A stretch of DNA of 64,000 nucleotides, taken from positions 1 through 64,000 of the forward strand of contig DATDWP010000008.1 in assembly GCA_035289625.1 (NCBI GenBank). Direction: 5' to 3'. The DNA is from UBA10205 sp035289625. Lineage in GTDB: Archaea; Iainarchaeota; Iainarchaeia; Iainarchaeales; Iainarchaeaceae. Made by a program: the position numbers and the translations under genes. Of the stretch, positions 1 to 8,282 are shown in pieces (position 1 is the stretch's first letter; each line of letters starts with the position of its first letter). Below the pieces are notes generated by a model. That model saw only the letters and a list, made by a program, of their open reading frames with translations. It did not search any database and was not told where the DNA came from.

Positions 1-2183
1 CTCTAGCCCAGCAACATCAGCAGAGCATTTTAAAATTCTTAAATATTCCGGAAAAGGAAATTGCAATAATGACAGGAACAACAGCAGCACAGATTAGAAG
101 AGCTGAATTTGACAGCGCAAGGGTGATATCGGCAACGCCACAGAGCATACAAAATGATTTAGTGTCCGGGGAAATTTCACTTCGCGATTTTGGGCTTGTT
201 ATTTTTGATGAGAGCCACCGCGCGGTTGGAGATTATAGTTACGTTTTTATTGCGCAGCGCTACCTAAAAGAGTGCCAAAACCCACTAATACTAGCGCTCA
301 CTGCTTCCCCCGGGGGCGAAGAGGAAAAAATCCAAACAGTTTGCGAGAACCTTTTTATAAAAAATGTCGAAATCAAAACCCACGAAGATGAGGATGTAAA
401 AGAATATATAAATGAAGTGAAAGTGCAGTGGCTACGCGTTGATCTTCCGCCTAAATTTTTGGAAATTAAAGTAAATTTGGAAAAATTCCAAAAAGAACAA
501 ATCGAAGCCCTCAAAAAATTGGGTTTTGGGCTTGGGAGAAAATATTTATCACGAAAAGATATGCTTGCAATGCAAATCCAAATCCGCCGCGAGCTAATTA
601 CAAGGGGAAGAACAGCCCCTTCGCTCTATTCTGCTTCTTCAAGGGTTGCCGCGCTTCTAAAAGTTGCGCACGCGCTAACACTACTTGAAACGCAGGGGAC
701 ATATGCTCTCAATGAGTATATGCAAAAAATGGCATCTGAGAGCGAGAAGAGCGGCTCTAGTAAAGCAGTAAAGCAAATAATAGCAAATGAAGACATAGGC
801 AAGGCTGCAAAATTATCAAGTGAACTAGTAAAACAAAAAGTTGTCCACCCAAAGCTTGAAAAATTAAAAGAAATCCTAATAGAGCAATTTGGAAAAAACC
901 CTCAGAGTAAAGTGATTGTATTCAACCACTACCGAGACAACATCCGCTCAATTGAGCACTATTTGCAAGATGAAAAGCAAATACGTGCAAGCAGATTTGT
1001 TGGCCAGGCAACAAAAGGAGAGGATAAGGGCCTATCACAAAAAGAACAGGGGCAAATAATAGCTGATTTAAAGAGCGGAAAATACAACTGCCTTCTAGCT
1101 TCAAGCGTAGCAGAAGAAGGCCTTGACATCCCGCAAGTTGATTTGGTGGTATTTTATGAACCCGTGCCATCTGAAATCCGAATGATCCAGAGAAGAGGGC
1201 GAACGGGAAGAAAAAGTGAGGGGCGGGCAATAATTTTAATGGCACGCAACACACGCGATGAGGCTTTTTATTATGCAAGCCTTGCAAAAGAGAGGCAAAT
1301 GCATGCTACCTTGCGTGAGATGCAAAGCTACTCATCCTCTTCTTCGCGCGACAATAATTCATTGCAAGATGAACAAATAACAAATAATACAATTCAAGAC
1401 GACTATGCCGGCACTTTAGGGACTCAAAGCCAAGGACTTGAGGGTATGGATTTGATTGCATCAGATTCCGGAAAAAAACTAAATTTGCAAACAACGCTTC
1501 TAAAATTTACTCCCGGAGCGCAAGAAAAGGTTGTGATTTATGTTGATTCACGCGAGCAGGCATCGAGCGCGGTTGTAAAACTAAAAGCTTACGATGATGC
1601 AATTATTCAAGTAAAGCAGCTCGAAGTCGGGGACTATGTTCTAAGTGATGATGTTGTAGTTGAGCGCAAGACAATTGAGGATTTTTTGGGTTCAATTATA
1701 GATGGTAGACTTTTTGGGCAATTAACTTCAATGTCAACTAATTACTCCTCTCCGCTACTAATTCTGGAAGGGGCGCATGATGAGATTTTTACAACGCGAA
1801 ACATCCACGAAAATGCAATCCGCGGAGTGCTAGCTTCAATTGCCCTCAACTATAGGGTTCCAATACTCTACTCAAGCGGAATTGAGGAGAGCGCAAAATA
1901 CATCTACCAAATAGCAAAGCGCGAGCAGCTTGGAAAGAATAGTGAAATCCGCCTTCGCATGGGAAGAAAGGGCCTTACCACAAAAGAGCAGCAACAATTT
2001 GTGCTCGAAGGCTTTCCATTAGTTGGTCCCTCACTAGCAAAAGCGCTTTTGAAAAAATTCGGGAGCATCAGGGCAATTGTGAACGCAACTGTAAAGGAGA
2101 TGCAGGAAGTTGAAAAAATGGGGCCGATCAAAGCCAAAAAAATACACGAAGTTCTGAATGCGTACTATAATGAGCAAGAATAA
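1..2183 (+). CDS. hef: Hef helicase-nuclease (5' end outside window)
   Basis: Archaeal Hef (XPF/FANCM family), which remodels and cleaves stalled forks and branched DNA. The reading frame is open to the left edge from base 3, and the first in-window residues match the helicase segment just after the Walker A region, so the N-terminus with motif I lies outside. Counting from the ATG at 69: the DESH box is at residues 47-50, motif VI QRRGRTGR lies near bases 1187-1213, the ERCC4-type nuclease motif VVERKTIEDF is near residue 532, and two C-terminal helix-hairpin-helix segments fill about residues 650-700. Both the SF2 helicase and nuclease modules appear intact. Clear family assignment; the internal ATG at 69 is not the real start. 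Confidence 0.95.
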   Translation, partial: LAQQHQQSILKFLNIPEKEIAIMTGTTAAQIRRAEFDSARVISATPQSIQNDLVSGEISLRDFGLVIFDESHRAVGDYSYVFIAQRYLKECQNPLILALTASPGGEEEKIQTVCENLFIKNVEIKTHEDEDVKEYINEVKVQWLRVDLPPKFLEIKVNLEKFQKEQIEALKKLGFGLGRKYLSRKDMLAMQIQIRRELITRGRTAPSLYSASSRVAALLKVAHALTLLETQGTYALNEYMQKMASESEKSGSSKAVKQIIANEDIGKAAKLSSELVKQKVVHPKLEKLKEILIEQFGKNPQSKVIVFNHYRDNIRSIEHYLQDEKQIRASRFVGQATKGEDKGLSQKEQGQIIADLKSGKYNCLLASSVAEEGLDIPQVDLVVFYEPVPSEIRMIQRRGRTGRKSEGRAIILMARNTRDEAFYYASLAKERQMHATLREMQSYSSSSSRDNNSLQDEQITNNTIQDDYAGTLGTQSQGLEGMDLIASDSGKKLNLQTTLLKFTPGAQEKVVIYVDSREQASSAVVKLKAYDDAIIQVKQLEVGDYVLSDDVVVERKTIEDFLGSIIDGRLFGQLTSMSTNYSSPLLILEGAHDEIFTTRNIHENAIRGVLASIALNYRVPILYSSGIEESAKYIYQIAKREQLGKNSEIRLRMGRKGLTTKEQQQFVLEGFPLVGPSLAKALLKKFGSIRAIVNATVKEMQEVEKMGPIKAKKIHEVLNAYYNEQE

Positions 2184-2203
2184 AAATTGAAGCCCTAGGA
2201 TAG

Positions 2204-2214
2204 TTTTAAGATAA
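2204..2214 (+). promoter_or_regulatory. TATA-like element of hicBA
   Basis: TTTTAAGATAA centred about 27 bp before the ATG at 2235. That spacing matches other leaderless starts in the window, so HicB may start at 2235 rather than 2226. Confidence 0.45.
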
Positions 2215-2225
2215 GTTTTGGATGT

Positions 2226-2516
2226 ATGAAATTTATGGAAAGCAAAAAAACAATGCCGGTTTCACTTCCGATTGTTACAAGTAGAGAAGGCAAATGGTTT
2301 ATTGCAGTCTGCCCGCTTCTCGATATTGCAACACAGGGCAAAACAGAAAAGGAAGTCCGGGAAAACATGGAAGAACTCATTATAGAATATTTTGAAGACC
2401 CTGATACTCCAAAACCCTCTTTTAACGACATGATGTCTACATCTGTTTCTGTAATAAACATGCCTGTTAATGTGAGGGTTTTACGTGGGAAAGTTACGAC
2501 AGTTAAAACAGAATGA
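2226..2516 (+). CDS. hicB: HicB-like antitoxin
   Basis: Small protein (96 aa) with the partial RNase H fold typical of HicB antitoxins: it opens with beta-strand segments and contains the family-type stretch around CPLLDIATQGKTEKEV (about residues 35-52). HicB binds and neutralises the HicA mRNA interferase. The C-terminus is short and shows no obvious ribbon-helix-helix or HTH DNA-binding domain, so autoregulation by HicB alone is not evident. It overlaps hicA by 32 bp, in the antitoxin-first order. ATG 2235 is a plausible alternative start from promoter spacing. Confidence 0.8.
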   Translation: MKFMESKKTMPVSLPIVTSREGKWFIAVCPLLDIATQGKTEKEVRENMEELIIEYFEDPDTPKPSFNDMMSTSVSVINMPVNVRVLRGKVTTVKTE

Positions 2517-2703
2517 AGTAATAAAAATACTTGAATCAAATGGCTTTGTTCAAACACGATCGAGTAAGCATATAACTTTCAAGAAGACCGAATCTAGTGG
2601 AAACGTCCTCACAACCTGGGTTCCACATCATAAAGAAGTAAGTATATTTGTAATCCAGCATATCATTAAGCAAACAGGAAAGCCACGGGAAGAATTTTAC
2701 TAA
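2485..2703 (+). CDS. hicA: HicA-like mRNA interferase toxin
   Basis: A 72-aa YcfA/HicA-family protein with a dsRNA-binding-like alpha-beta fold. N-terminal helix EVIKILESNGF is followed by RSSKHITFKK, which carries the histidine thought to be catalytic in the family (SKH, near residue 29), then a hydrophobic strand and a basic C-terminus. Translation starts at GTG 2485 inside hicB, with a GTGAGGG Shine-Dalgarno-like stretch about 8 bp upstream, so expression is probably coupled to the antitoxin. No mobile-element genes flank the pair. It could be a chromosomal stabilisation or stress module. Confidence 0.8.
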   Translation: MGKLRQLKQNEVIKILESNGFVQTRSSKHITFKKTESSGNVLTTWVPHHKEVSIFVIQHIIKQTGKPREEFY

Positions 2704-2716
2704 AATTATAACCTAG

Positions 2717-3247
2717 CTAATTTTGCAGCGCAACAAATGAGATTTTTTCAATTACTAGTTCTTCGAGCGCATTTTTCTTATCAGAGAGAGTCCCAAGTTC
2801 TTCTTTTCCGATTCCATAAAACTGCATTAATTCTTTTTTTTGCCCCTGCAGGTTCATTTTTTCGCTTTTGTTCTCTTCAAATCCCAAATTTTGCAAAATT
2901 TTCTTATGTTCTTTTTCTTTTGCATCCGTAATTGCAATTAAGTCCTCTCCCTGTTCAAATTTTGCATCTTCAAAGACTTGATCCAATTGCCTCTTTCCAA
3001 AAAAGTGCACCAGAAATTCAAGGAGAAGATTTTTTGTAATTGCTTGGTTGCTTTGGAGCGCCGAAGTAGCGTGCTCGAGGGCGATTAGGAAATGGTTTTT
3101 GCCGGCGCAAAACCTTTGCGGGACGATTTGGACAAAATTCCCCCTTTGGGCAACAGTTAGCTTTTTAATGGTCGCGCTGTAAGAATCATTATTGATTTTG
3201 CCGCAGGATATGGCAAAGAATTGGTCCCCTATTTTTGCGCAAATCAT
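2717..3247 (-). CDS. cgi121: KEOPS complex subunit Cgi121
   Basis: About 176 aa, matching the CGI-121/TPRKB family. Cgi121 binds the Bud32 kinase and recruits tRNA to the KEOPS complex that makes t6A37. The supporting segment is HFLIALEHATSALQ followed by LLLEFLVHFFGKRQLDQVF, the family's central helices, and ends in a C-terminal helix-strand. The C-terminal third (EQGEDLIAITDAKE onward) is charged and lineage-specific. It is convergent with hicA (13 bp gap) and divergent from the S8e gene. Other KEOPS genes are not in the window. Confidence 0.8.
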   Translation of the reverse strand: MICAKIGDQFFAISCGKINNDSYSATIKKLTVAQRGNFVQIVPQRFCAGKNHFLIALEHATSALQSNQAITKNLLLEFLVHFFGKRQLDQVFEDAKFEQGEDLIAITDAKEKEHKKILQNLGFEENKSEKMNLQGQKKELMQFYGIGKEELGTLSDKKNALEELVIEKISFVALQN

Positions 3248-3288
3248 GGTTTTAAAATTGTATATTTGTGGTTAAGAGGTTATTGCTA

Positions 3289-3804
3289 ATGACACAGTGG
3301 CATATGAAAGGCGGGACAAAGATCTCAGGCGGCAGAAGAACAACATTTAGACGCTCTGATAAAAGGCTTGCCTGGAAAGGGTCAGATCCAACCCATACAA
3401 CAATTGCCCAAGATGATGAAGGAATTCAAAACCAGAGCGTAGCTGGGCTTGGGAATACCACAAAAGTGAAGTTGCGTCTTGGCAAATATGTCCTTACAAC
3501 CGACGGAGGCAAAAATAAGGCCCGCAAGCTAGAAATATTATCAGTTGTAGACAACGCAGCGGATGAACAATTTGCAAGAAGAAATATCATCACTAAAGGG
3601 GCTGTGCTAAAGGTTAACGATGGAAGTTCTGAGGGGTTTGTAAAAGTCACTTCAAGGCCCGGCCAGAACGGGATTATCAGCGGTATTATTCTTAAAGATT
3701 TCCATAAAGAGCGCGAAGAGAAAGTGAAGGCAAAAAAAGAATCAAAGAAGGCCAAATCGCCTCAGAAAGCCCATAAACCGAGAGAAAAAGAAGAAAAGAA
3801 ATAG
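3289..3804 (+). CDS. rps8e: 30S ribosomal protein S8e
   Basis: Archaeal S8e of the small ribosomal subunit. It shows the conserved N-terminal MKGGTKISGGRR segment and a beta-rich core ending in SRPGQNGIISGIIL. After residue about 145 there is a Lys/Glu/Arg-rich tail of about 27 residues ending in EKEEKK, longer than in most archaeal S8e and probably rRNA-binding. I chose ATG 3289 over the upstream GTG at 3268 because AGAGGTTA lies at the right distance upstream, and because the shorter product begins like the family. Confidence 0.92.
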   Translation: MTQWHMKGGTKISGGRRTTFRRSDKRLAWKGSDPTHTTIAQDDEGIQNQSVAGLGNTTKVKLRLGKYVLTTDGGKNKARKLEILSVVDNAADEQFARRNIITKGAVLKVNDGSSEGFVKVTSRPGQNGIISGIILKDFHKEREEKVKAKKESKKAKSPQKAHKPREKEEKK

Positions 3805-3959
3805 CCCTGATTTTTAGGCCCATACCACAAAGTTTATAAATGATGTGGGTAGCAAGTATATTAGTTCTCATACGCGTTCTCTTTATAGAACTTTGCGGTA
3901 TTGAGGCAGGCTTTAGCTGTGGGGGCAAAAAGCCAAAACCTAGGATGGAGCGTGGTTTA

Positions 3960-4868
3960 ATGACAGAGGTCAAATGTCCGGAATGTGGCAGCAATAAGGT
4001 GAGCAGGGATGATGAAAAAGGCGAAATTGTCTGCAATAATTGTGGCCTTATAATCTCTGAAGACGAGGTTGATTTCGGCAAGGAATGGAGGAGTTTTGAC
4101 TCTGACCAAATGGAAGAGAGGGCAAGAACTGGTTCTCCAATGAAATATGTAAAGCTCAACAAAGGGCTTGTAACAATGATCGATAGACGCGGAACTGATC
4201 TTCGCGGCAATAAGCTCTCCAGTAAATCAAGGGCGCAAATGTATAGGCTCATAAAATGGCACAAAAGGGCATCAATTAGCTCTTCAATGCAAAGAAACTT
4301 ATCAATTGCATTAACTGAACTTAGAAGGATAGCAAGCTATCTTAATACTCCGGAGCAATTAATTGAAGCAGCAGCACTTCTTTACAGAAAGACAGTAAAA
4401 AAAGGCCTCATTAGAGGAAGGCTCATTGAAGCAGTGGTTGCAGCAGTACTCTATACTGTTTGCAGGAACTACAATGTCCCAAGAACACTAAATGAAATGG
4501 CAGAAGCTTCAGGCCTTACAAAAAAAGAAATCGGAAGGACCTATAGGTTTTTGGTGCGCGAACTAAAACTCGACATACCACTAACAAACCCAATCCACTA
4601 CATCCCAAGGTTTGCCTCAGAATTAAACCTTTCAGGTGAAGTGCAAGAAGAGGGACGCAAAATACTCGAAGAGGCAATCAAAAACGGTCTTATTTCAGGA
4701 AGGGGTCCAACAGGGGTTGCCGCAGCTGCAGTATACATTGCAGGTCTTTTGAAGGGCGAGAGAAGGACCCAAAAAGAAGTTGCAAATGTTGCAGGAGTAA
4801 CAGAAGTTACAATAAGAAACAGGTATAGGGAGCTCAAAAAGAGGCTCAACATAGAAGTGGTTGCCTAA
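3960..4868 (+). CDS. tfb: Transcription initiation factor B (TFIIB homologue)
   Basis: Archaeal TFB recruits RNA polymerase to TATA/TBP complexes. N-terminal zinc ribbon CPEC...CNNC (residues 5-25) leads into a B-reader/linker region (DFGKEWRSFDSDQ, then RTGSP) and two cyclin-fold repeats (about 110-200 and 205-300), with the HTH-like GVTEVTIRNRYRELKK near the C-terminus. I start at ATG 3960 because the ribbon begins there; the frame upstream to 3840 encodes an unrelated hydrophobic stretch. ATG 3945 (MERGL) is an alternative. TTTATAAA near 3833-3840 is a likely TATA box, giving a leader of around 90 nt, unlike the leaderless neighbours. Confidence 0.93.
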   Translation: MTEVKCPECGSNKVSRDDEKGEIVCNNCGLIISEDEVDFGKEWRSFDSDQMEERARTGSPMKYVKLNKGLVTMIDRRGTDLRGNKLSSKSRAQMYRLIKWHKRASISSSMQRNLSIALTELRRIASYLNTPEQLIEAAALLYRKTVKKGLIRGRLIEAVVAAVLYTVCRNYNVPRTLNEMAEASGLTKKEIGRTYRFLVRELKLDIPLTNPIHYIPRFASELNLSGEVQEEGRKILEEAIKNGLISGRGPTGVAAAAVYIAGLLKGERRTQKEVANVAGVTEVTIRNRYRELKKRLNIEVVA

Positions 4869-4949
4869 AAGGCGACCCTTCAATTACTTTTTTTAAATTT
4901 CAAGGCAAGCAAATAAATATTTGGCAAGCTAATTCTATTAGGTTTGTAA

Positions 4950-5480
4950 ATGGGTAAATATTCAAGAGCGGATTATTTTTGCTTTGAAATAAAGCCGGCT
5001 TCAGAACCAGATTATATAGGGGCGGCAGCTGATGTAATGACCTTGCGCGAGCTTAGTTTTCAACTTTATCTCACAAAACATTCCCTTGTTGGAAAAGGCA
5101 GCATTGAAATTAAATTGGACAAAGATTTGGCAAAATTGGCCCCGCGAAATTTTGAAAAGCCAATATTTGCCGGCATTATGGTCTACCATGTAGCACACAA
5201 TTTTATTTCAGTAAGACAACGCGAATCAGAACTTCTTAAAAAAATGCACTTAAATGAATATCCGCCTAGATTGCAAGCTATTGTGGAAAATAAGATCCTC
5301 AGACAGCTGAAAAAGAAATATGGGCACTTTCTTTTTGATAATCACTCCTTTTCCTTTGTACGTAAAGTTGGTTTGAAAATAAGGGTTCCTTTCAGTGTAG
5401 CGCAAGCCCATTCTGTTCTTTCGCGCCACATTGCAAAAACAAAAGGTGCTAAAATGCAGCCACGAAGAATTGCACCTTGA
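4950..5480 (+). CDS. Conserved-looking unknown protein, first of a paralogous pair
   Basis: 176 aa, not recognised. Basic C-terminus. It aligns by eye with the next gene: YFCFEIKP versus YCIKLEP at the start, FQLYLTKHS versus FNLIVTKRS, and GIMVYHVAHNFISV versus GQIVYTIDKNARYLSV in the middle. The gene 3' of it contains a weak acetyltransferase-like segment, which here is replaced by a helix (QAIVENKILRQLKKKYG). No signal peptide or membrane segment. Monocistronic in appearance, with AATAAATAT about 30 bp upstream of the ATG. Function unknown; probably a lineage-specific family. Confidence 0.6.
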   Translation: MGKYSRADYFCFEIKPASEPDYIGAAADVMTLRELSFQLYLTKHSLVGKGSIEIKLDKDLAKLAPRNFEKPIFAGIMVYHVAHNFISVRQRESELLKKMHLNEYPPRLQAIVENKILRQLKKKYGHFLFDNHSFSFVRKVGLKIRVPFSVAQAHSVLSRHIAKTKGAKMQPRRIAP

Positions 5481-5498
5481 AATTGTTTAAGTGCCACT

Positions 5499-5507
5499 CT
5501 TAAATAC
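5499..5507 (+). promoter_or_regulatory. TATA-like element
   Basis: CTTAAATAC centred 25 to 27 bp before the ATG at 5528, implying a leaderless transcript. Confidence 0.55.
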
Positions 5508-5527
5508 TTCTTTTTTCTACTTCTCTA

Positions 5528-6073
5528 ATGCGCTCGCATGATTATTGCATAAAACTCGAGCCGGTAGACTATGGCAGTAAAATAATTTTCAATTTAATAG
5601 TCACAAAAAGAAGCGCTGCAAAAAATTATCCCGCAAGGCTTCTTATTACCTCTCCAGAACTTGAATTGCGCATCCATCTTCCTGCACATAAAGCAACTTT
5701 AGAATATGTGAATTCTCAAGGGTCATATACATTTGGGCAAATAGTATATACAATTGATAAAAATGCCAGATACCTAAGTGTTGGCTACCCAACTACAGCT
5801 CCAGATATAGTACACAAATCAGGAATAGGGCGCATGATCCTTCTCAAAAGTGCAAAGCACATGATCTTGAATGGGTTTGGGAAATACCACTGTTCAGTGA
5901 TCGGGGCTAAGTATTCTAACTTAGAAGAGTATTATTCAGAAGTGCGCAAATTGGCAGTGAAAGAAGGTCGGCAATTTGCAGCAGAAAAAAAATCAATTTA
6001 CAAACATTTCACACGGCAAAATAAACCAAAAAAATCCGCTATATCGGAAAAGATCCGTCGACGGCTCAAATAA
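5528..6073 (+). CDS. Unknown protein, second paralogue, weakly GNAT-like
   Basis: 181 aa, paralogue of the preceding gene (see its entry for the aligned segments). The segment KSGIGRMILLKSAKHMILNG (near residues 98-117) followed by KYHCSVIGAKYSNLEEYY resembles the GNAT pattern, in which a GxG/A loop caps the acetyl-CoA-binding helix and is followed by a strand and a short FY-type segment. That likeness is weak and needs structure prediction. The C-terminal 40 residues are strongly basic (KKSAISEKIRRRLK). Own TATA-like element and no SD, so probably transcribed independently of its sister. Confidence 0.6.
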   Translation: MRSHDYCIKLEPVDYGSKIIFNLIVTKRSAAKNYPARLLITSPELELRIHLPAHKATLEYVNSQGSYTFGQIVYTIDKNARYLSVGYPTTAPDIVHKSGIGRMILLKSAKHMILNGFGKYHCSVIGAKYSNLEEYYSEVRKLAVKEGRQFAAEKKSIYKHFTRQNKPKKSAISEKIRRRLK

Positions 6074-6106
6074 CCAATGGTATATGTTGCAGCGGTCCTC
6101 GAATCC

Positions 6107-6116
6107 TTTTAAATAT
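6107..6116 (+). promoter_or_regulatory. TATA-like element
   Basis: TTTTAAATAT centred about 28 bp before the ATG at 6139. Confidence 0.55.
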
Positions 6117-6138
6117 TTGATTTTACTACTAGGTTAGC

Positions 6139-7686
6139 ATGCAAATGCCACTGCTTGCCATACTATTTTCAGTCATTTTCCTTTTTCCGCCAGCAAGTGC
6201 TGATATCACTAGTGGGCTTGTTGGGTATTGGAAGTTGGATGAGAATTCTGGGACAATTGTTGCGGATTCTAGTGGTAGGGGGAATACTGGCACGAATGTT
6301 GGTGGAACTTGGTTAGACAGCTATACAAATAGTGGCATTTCTTTTGATGGTAGTTCAGACAAATATGTTACTACAAGTGATTCCAATTCACTTGATATAA
6401 ATGGAACCGCAATTACAATGTCTGCATGGGTAAAACCTACATCTACAAATTACGGGCAAATAATAACAAAGTTAAATATAGTATCAACCAACATGCCATG
6501 GGATATACAATTATATACAAATGACTATTTTTATACAGCCATAAAAACGGATAGCAATGGTTTTGCGGAAATTCGAAGTGCCAATACCGCTTCATTCGGC
6601 CAATGGCAACATTTAGTTACTGTCTATAATGGTACAAATATAATTTTTTATGTAAATGGAGTACAATCGTCAATCGGTAGCCAAAGTGGGAACATAGTCA
6701 CTAATGACCAAAACCTTTATTTGGGCGGAATTGCTGGTGGCGAAGTTTTTCTTGGAAGCATTGATGAAATACGTATATACAATCGCGCTCTTAGCGCCGG
6801 CGATGTCAACCAACTTTATTTTTGCCAGCCACCAAGTGCTTCGGGAACTGATTGGATAATTGATGGCAACACTACCTGCGAACTCGGAACCAACTATGAC
6901 CAAAATCTTGTTGGGCAGTGGAAATTTGACGAAGGCAGAGGAAACGTAGCAAAAGATTTTAGTGGGAATGGAAATGCAGGAACAATCAACGGAGCAACAC
7001 ACCAAACAGGCAAATTTGGTGGAGATTTGAATTTTGACGGGGTGAATGATTATGTGAATGTCCCATATCAGTCATCTCTAGATATTACTGGTAATTTAAC
7101 TATTAGCGCATGGGTAAAAAGTAGTAGTATTGCAACAGAACAAATAATTGTTTCAAAAATATCTGGCGATAATCCTGATTATTTGTTAGAATTTTATAGA
7201 TCAAGATTAAATTTCCAGGTTGGTGCATATCAAGGGGATGGTCAAGAAAGTTCAACCGCCCTTAGTAGTAACACTTGGTACCATGTCGTTGTCGTGCATA
7301 ATGCCGGCGGAACAGGCACGTACTATGTGAATGGTGTTGCGGACGGGACAACTAATGAAACAGACCCAAACAGCGGGTCTAATCCGGTACAAATTGGAAT
7401 ATACACAGTTTCATCCAATCTTTTGTTACCTTTTTCAGGCCAACTCGACGACGTGCGCATCTATAACCGCGCGCTCACCGCAACCGATGTCAATAATTTG
7501 TACAAAGACACAATGGTTGCACGGGTTGGAAACAATTTTGATTTACGCAACGGCTCACTAACAATTCTTTCAAGCAGCGGAGTAGAATTGCAACCCACAA
7601 AAAAAGCAATCCTACGAATAAAAGCCACAAACCGCCACCAACTAATAATCCAAAAACTAGGAAGACTAATAATAAGGAAAAATTAA
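6139..7686 (+). CDS. Secreted protein with two LamG/concanavalin-like domains
   Basis: 515 aa. Residues 1-21 form a Sec signal peptide (hydrophobic core then PASA before DITSG). Two LamG-like jelly rolls follow, about residues 24-225 and 255-455, each starting with the repeat GL/QVG-Y/QW-K-L/FDE...G...DSSG/FSGNGN.G and ending in DE/DVRIYNRALSA/TxDVNxLY. The repeats are separated by a short linker with two cysteines. The C-terminal 60 residues are basic, with no visible membrane anchor. This domain pair usually binds carbohydrate or protein ligands at cell surfaces. Leaderless start. Possibly involved in attachment; target unknown. Confidence 0.8.
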   Translation: MQMPLLAILFSVIFLFPPASADITSGLVGYWKLDENSGTIVADSSGRGNTGTNVGGTWLDSYTNSGISFDGSSDKYVTTSDSNSLDINGTAITMSAWVKPTSTNYGQIITKLNIVSTNMPWDIQLYTNDYFYTAIKTDSNGFAEIRSANTASFGQWQHLVTVYNGTNIIFYVNGVQSSIGSQSGNIVTNDQNLYLGGIAGGEVFLGSIDEIRIYNRALSAGDVNQLYFCQPPSASGTDWIIDGNTTCELGTNYDQNLVGQWKFDEGRGNVAKDFSGNGNAGTINGATHQTGKFGGDLNFDGVNDYVNVPYQSSLDITGNLTISAWVKSSSIATEQIIVSKISGDNPDYLLEFYRSRLNFQVGAYQGDGQESSTALSSNTWYHVVVVHNAGGTGTYYVNGVADGTTNETDPNSGSNPVQIGIYTVSSNLLLPFSGQLDDVRIYNRALTATDVNNLYKDTMVARVGNNFDLRNGSLTILSSSGVELQPTKKAILRIKATNRHQLIIQKLGRLIIRKN

Positions 7687-7761
7687 ACTGCAAAAACCAC
7701 TAACCCGGTATTGTTTAAATGCCTCTTTTTAAATCTTTAAGGGCGTTTTTGTGCCCGAATG

Positions 7762-7770
7762 CTTAAATAC
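7762..7770 (+). promoter_or_regulatory. TATA-like element
   Basis: CTTAAATAC centred about 27 bp before ATG 7793. It supports that start over the upstream one at 7751, which lies before the TATA element. Confidence 0.6.
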
Positions 7771-7792
7771 CAGCTCATACTTCCATCCTATT

Positions 7793-8125
7793 ATGTATTC
7801 AGATGAGCTTGATGATCTAAATTCGCGCGAGGACTTTTTGAGAAAGGAAATCCACAAAAATTGCCTTCTTTGCATGGGCAGATCAAGACTGCACACTAAT
7901 AGGGCTGAAAAAAACCCGGAAAAAGGCGTTGTGCTAAACTCATTGCAGGACCTTTATGGAACTTACCAGGAAAAATATGAACTTTTGCGCAAATTAAATT
8001 CCACTGCAGAGAAAATCCAGAATGCAGCAACAAACAAGAGATTTGTTCTTGATGTAATTGATGGCTGCAAGAGTTGTGGCAGGGAAACTGATTTTGCAAA
8101 TAGGTCGCTAGCGCAGCTCAAATGA
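7793..8125 (+). CDS. Small CxxC zinc-ribbon-like protein, unknown
   Basis: 110 aa from ATG 7793. Two cysteine pairs, CLLC near residue 24 and CKSC near residue 93, flank a long helical segment (EKYELLRKLNSTAEKI), the layout of a helix-linked zinc-binding protein. Not recognised. No signal peptide, so likely cytoplasmic. The start was set by the TATA spacing. Monocistronic. Could be a nucleic-acid or protein adaptor; nothing in the context decides this. Confidence 0.6.
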   Translation: MYSDELDDLNSREDFLRKEIHKNCLLCMGRSRLHTNRAEKNPEKGVVLNSLQDLYGTYQEKYELLRKLNSTAEKIQNAATNKRFVLDVIDGCKSCGRETDFANRSLAQLK

Positions 8126-8254
8126 ATTCAATTTCACAAAATCTCACTCAGACCTCAAAGATATTTTTGAATTGACATGAGGCAGTGGAATAAATAAGGC
8201 CTCATTGTTTTTTGGAATTTGAAAGTTTAAAGTTTTAATTTTCAATAAATTTCT

Positions 8255-8263
8255 TTTTAATAT
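8255..8263 (+). promoter_or_regulatory. TATA-like element of rnhB
   Basis: TTTTAATAT centred about 25 bp before the ATG at 8283. Confidence 0.5.
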
Positions 8264-8282
8264 CCTCGCCTCTTTTTCAGTA

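Noticed and set aside
3840..3959. 40-codon extension in front of TFB
   Set aside because: It encodes a hydrophobic stretch followed by Lys/Pro; the TFB zinc ribbon starts right after ATG 3960. The likely TATA box at 3833-3840 is too close for transcription to cover it.
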